The notes beneath the pieces are model-generated. The model was not told the DNA's origin, did not search any database, and saw nothing but the letters and a program-made list of their open reading frames with translations. Positions 45,295-47,875 of a DNA stretch of 47,875 nt are shown here, one piece after another (positions within the stretch are counted from its first letter, which is position 1; each line of letters starts with the position of its first letter). The stretch is taken from the NCBI GenBank assembly GCA_002256385.1, contig NKJD01000027.1:1-47875 (forward strand). Reading direction: 5' to 3'. A program made the translations under genes and the position numbers. The stretch is from Flavobacterium sp. BFFFF2 (lineage in GTDB: Bacteria > Bacteroidota > Bacteroidia > Flavobacteriales > Flavobacteriaceae).

Positions 45295-46188
45295 TCAGTT
45301 TGTTGTTTTTTGACGGAAAATAGATTCCATACTGTCACTCATTGCAGTTAATTGCAGCATTTTAAAACCATGTTTTATGGCTAAGTCAAATAGCAAGCTG
45401 CGCGCATCTGTTTCCACAGAAAAATGAATTTCCCATTGTTGGCCACCGAGGTTTTTGGCTACTATAAATCCGGGAAGTTCGTAAAAAATGGCTTCTTCAA
45501 TGAGTCGGTCGGTTTCTAACAAAAGTACTTGCCCTTGTGCTAATTTTACTTGGTTCAAAGTATTGTCTTCTACCAGTTTCCCTTCGTTTAAAATCAATAC
45601 CCGATCGCAAATGGCATCCACCTCTTGCATAAGGTGGGTAGATAAAAGCACAATTTTGGTCGCGCTAATTGACTTGATCAATTGCCTAATTTCAACTATC
45701 TGATTTGGATCAAGACCGGTAGTTGGCTCGTCAAGAATAAGTATTTTTGGTTCATGAACAATGGCTGCTGCCAACCCAACCCGCTGTCGATATCCTTTAG
45801 ATAAAGAGCCAATCTTTTTTTGCGCAAAATCAGTTAAGCCGGTAGCTTCAATTGCATTTGAAATATTTGAAGCAGGGCAATTATAAAAGGATGCAATAAA
45901 GCGCAGGTATTCCGTGACATATTGATCCAAATACAACGGGTTGTGTTCAGGTAAATACCCAATGTTTTTTCGATAATCGTTCTGGTTGTCTAAAATAGAA
46001 GTACCATTAAATAGAACCTCACCCTGGTCAGGTTTTAAATAAGTAGTAATTATTTTTAGCAAAGTTGATTTCCCAGCGCCATTTGGCCCAAGTAAACCAC
46101 ATACTTCTCCAATGTTCAATGAAAAACTGACCGCGTCTAAGGCAGTTTGCGTGTTGTATTTTTTTGAAATATCAATAACTGATAACAT
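45295..46188 (-). CDS. gldA: Gliding-motility ABC ATPase GldA
   Basis: 297 residues, the size of GldA. Walker A GPNGAGKST (34-42), IGYLPEHNPLYLDQYVTEYL, signature LSKGYRQRVG, Walker B ILILDEPTTGLDP, and switch histidine in LLSTHLMQE. The C-terminal 80 residues (LLLETDRLIEEAIFYELP to MESIFRQK) are the extension of the gliding ATPase group. In flavobacteria GldA works with the membrane proteins GldF and GldG, which are encoded elsewhere; they are not in this window. It follows the gamma carbonic anhydrase gene by 3 nt. Confidence 0.88.
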   Translation of the reverse strand: MLSVIDISKKYNTQTALDAVSFSLNIGEVCGLLGPNGAGKSTLLKIITTYLKPDQGEVLFNGTSILDNQNDYRKNIGYLPEHNPLYLDQYVTEYLRFIASFYNCPASNISNAIEATGLTDFAQKKIGSLSKGYRQRVGLAAAIVHEPKILILDEPTTGLDPNQIVEIRQLIKSISATKIVLLSTHLMQEVDAICDRVLILNEGKLVEDNTLNQVKLAQGQVLLLETDRLIEEAIFYELPGFIVAKNLGGQQWEIHFSVETDARSLLFDLAIKHGFKMLQLTAMSDSMESIFRQKTTN

Positions 46189-46191
46189 GAT

Positions 46192-46707
46192 CTATTCTTG
46201 AAACCAAGAGGCGTAAAGCTTATAATTTTCAGAGATGCGCTCTATTTCTCCTGAAAAGGCTGATTCAGCAATTTCTTTTACTTTTTTGGCTGGAACGCCC
46301 GCATAAATGCAACCCGATTCAACAATGGTATTTTGAGTAAGCACCGAACCAGCGGCTATAATTGAATGACTTTTTACAACACAGCCATCCATAATGATGG
46401 CACCCATGCCGATTAAAACTTTTGACTCAATGGTGCATCCGTGCACAATGGCGTTGTGCCCTATTGAAACAGAATCACCAATGATGGTTGGGTGTTTTTG
46501 GTAGGTACAATGGATCACTGCCCCATCTTGTATATTTACTTTATTACCAATTTGAATGGCATTTACATCAGCTCTAATAACAGCATTAAACCAAACGCTG
46601 CACCCTGCTCCCATTGATACTTCGCCAATAACAGTAGCGTTTTCAGCCAAATAACAATCTTCGGGAATGACTGGCGTGTTTCCGCGAACAGATTTAATGA
46701 GCGCCAT
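46192..46707 (-). CDS. Gamma-class carbonic anhydrase (hexapeptide repeat)
   Basis: 171 residues of left-handed beta-helix repeats: VIGEVSMGAGCSVWFNAVIR, IQIGNKVNIQDGAVIHCTYQ, TIIGDSVSIGHNAIVHGCTI. Three zinc-ligand histidines fit the family: His66, His84 and His89. A C-terminal helix ends YKLYASWFQE. PaaY/YrdA-type proteins hydrate carbon dioxide or bind metals as trimers; activity cannot be read from sequence. It starts 8 nt after the PorP/SprF gene and ends 3 nt before gldA, in one transcript. Confidence 0.92.
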   Translation of the reverse strand: MALIKSVRGNTPVIPEDCYLAENATVIGEVSMGAGCSVWFNAVIRADVNAIQIGNKVNIQDGAVIHCTYQKHPTIIGDSVSIGHNAIVHGCTIESKVLIGMGAIIMDGCVVKSHSIIAAGSVLTQNTIVESGCIYAGVPAKKVKEIAESAFSGEIERISENYKLYASWFQE

Positions 46708-46715
46708 AAAAGTGA

Positions 46716-47717
46716 TTAATTAATGGCAGGACAATTACAGTGATACCTTTCTGCTTTGCAGAACAAGTTAAGTCCAACTGTTATCTGATGGAAACCAGCA
46801 TTGTCAAACCTCACGTCTCCTACTAAGTACGAATAAGTATAGGCAAACATAAAACTCTTATAGTTTACGCCAATCAAAGGGGAAACGTATTGTAATTTTT
46901 GATTAGGCGAATTGCCAGTTCCAGCAACATATTGCGCACCATCTAAACTTCTTCGGTATGAAAGTCCACCCCAAACACGACCGAATTCCATGCTTTTATA
47001 AAGCTTCATATTCAAATCAACGTTTGTTTCTTTAGTAGCACTGATACGTTGAAACATAACAGAAGGTTCCCATTGAATGCCGTCATCTTCTCCAAATGTA
47101 TATCCTGTATTTAAGATAAATCGTTTTAGATCAGTTGGTTCTTTGGATGTGTATAAGTACCGGTTACTTTGAATGGCATTATGAACAGTAAAATGCACAT
47201 AGTAATCCAAATAATTATAAGAAGCTCCGATGTCAACATTAAAATAATTAGCTGTTTGAACAATACCCGCAATAATTGGATCGGGAGTTGGGTTGTTATT
47301 GTAGAATGTTGTTTCGTCTAATGTGCTTTGGAAAAACCCAACATTAACACCAAAAGATAATTGGTTTAAATCAATTTCGTCCCTTGAGAACAACAAATGG
47401 TGTGCATAGGTTAATTTAGCTCCTTTGTATGAGTGGTAGCCATTCCTGTCATTAATGGCAATGAAACCCAATCCAGATCGTTCACCTACACGTCCGTTAA
47501 AACTTAAAGTTTGCAAAGCTGGCGCATCTTGTTGCCCAAACCACTGTTGCCTTCCCGTTAACCGTACTTTGGCGCAGTTTGCGGCACCAGCCATTGATGG
47601 GTGTATCAAATATAAATTATCCGACAGATAATCTGAATACACGGGTAAGCCTTCTTGAGCCAGTCCGGCTGTTGAAAGCGATAAAAATAAAAATGTCACT
47701 AATGTTTTAACGTTCAT
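46716..47717 (-). CDS. PorP/SprF-family type IX secretion outer-membrane protein
   Basis: 333 residues. A signal peptide ends AGLAQ. The family opening GLPVYSDYLSDNLYLIHPSM is followed by GRQQWFGQQDAPALQTLSFN and FIAINDRNGYHSYKGAKLTY, beta-barrel strands and a late ITVGLNLFC end. PorP/SprF proteins help place cargo with type B sorting tails on the surface. The gene directly upstream (3 nt gap) encodes just such a cargo end, the standard pairing. First fully visible gene of the run that leads to gldA. Confidence 0.93.
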   Translation of the reverse strand: MNVKTLVTFLFLSLSTAGLAQEGLPVYSDYLSDNLYLIHPSMAGAANCAKVRLTGRQQWFGQQDAPALQTLSFNGRVGERSGLGFIAINDRNGYHSYKGAKLTYAHHLLFSRDEIDLNQLSFGVNVGFFQSTLDETTFYNNNPTPDPIIAGIVQTANYFNVDIGASYNYLDYYVHFTVHNAIQSNRYLYTSKEPTDLKRFILNTGYTFGEDDGIQWEPSVMFQRISATKETNVDLNMKLYKSMEFGRVWGGLSYRRSLDGAQYVAGTGNSPNQKLQYVSPLIGVNYKSFMFAYTYSYLVGDVRFDNAGFHQITVGLNLFCKAERYHCNCPAIN

Positions 47718-47720
47718 TTT

Positions 47721-47875
47721 CTAGCGTTTTAAAGCAAAATGTCCTCTATATGTTCTTGTATTCCCATAGTCATCCGGGTATTCCACGGTGAACCAGTAAT
47801 CGGATGCAGGGAGTGCATTTCCGTTGTAGGTTCCGTCCCAACCTGGGCTTGATGGAATCAGCTCTTTGAGCAGTT
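47721..47875 (-). CDS. T9SS type B sorting-tail end of a large surface protein (partial)
   Basis: Only the last 51 codons are in the window. They read PSSPGWDGTYNGNALPASDY, WFTVEYPDDYGNTRTYRGHF and ALKR, the classical end of the gliding-motility-associated (CHU_C, type B) sorting domain. The stop is at 47721-47723, 3 nt before the PorP/SprF start. The rest of the gene runs off the right edge; its size and domains cannot be seen. Confidence 0.9.
   Translation of the reverse strand, partial: LLKELIPSSPGWDGTYNGNALPASDYWFTVEYPDDYGNTRTYRGHFALKR

Overview
The window looks like a chromosomal segment of a gliding-type flavobacterium (Bacteroidota, Flavobacteriales-like). The reasons are a GldA ABC ATPase, a PorP/SprF protein behind a type B T9SS cargo end, at least four cargo proteins with type A T9SS sorting tails, the acyl-CoA reductase/dicluster ferredoxin pair, O/P-type porins, LytS/LytTR signalling, and promoters of the TTG-N16/17-TAnnTTTG type. 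No rRNA, tRNA or CRISPR array was seen.

Layout. (1) 1-127: 5' end of a group II intron on the minus strand, directly behind a terminator hairpin, running off the left edge. (2) 187-6459: a compact plus-strand RiPP-type locus: TlpA-like thioredoxin, ATP-grasp peptide ligase, a 61-residue unknown, a SPASM maturase without a radical-SAM cysteine motif, a C39-peptidase ABC exporter and an HlyD-type adaptor. It resembles the grasp-with-spasm systems of Bacteroidota, but no obvious double-glycine precursor is visible. Base composition changes inside the SPASM gene, so the locus looks mosaic. (3) 6820-8333: divergent acyl-CoA reductase and ferredoxin genes with close-set promoters. (4) 8554-20766, minus strand: a nutrient-uptake block with two anion-type porins, a secreted M14 carboxypeptidase, a DAACS symporter, an SLC13 carrier, an Ig-like lipoprotein, an esterase lipoprotein and a T9SS protein. 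It is followed by a LytS/LytTR two-component pair (20969-22735) and a very large plus-strand paralogue of the T9SS protein (22861-27303).

(5) 27304-36120 is an accessory, repeat-rich stretch: a PIN toxin with a small partner, a field of short perfect hairpins, dispersed GACTTTCGACT-type repeats, a 21-bp minisatellite in the probable 3' UTR of an unknown gene, two repetitive T9SS proteins, and an internally deleted NHL-repeat protein. (6) 36091-41943: cobalamin uptake, with a promoter, a cobalamin riboswitch, a TonB-dependent receptor, a BtuF-like binding protein and a BtuC-like permease. These are interrupted by a YjbR gene and a small toxin-antitoxin-like pair; no BtuD ATPase is seen here. 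(7) 42012-47875: housekeeping and gliding genes (AlbA-domain protein, SDR oxidoreductase, RibF, then the minus-strand run T9SS type B end, PorP/SprF, gamma carbonic anhydrase, GldA).

The most novel part is the 5' RiPP-like locus, with its composition breakpoint exactly at the start of the SPASM cysteine domain and a terminator-targeting intron next door. Second is the anion-porin/carboxypeptidase/symporter block flanked by two paralogous giant surface proteins.
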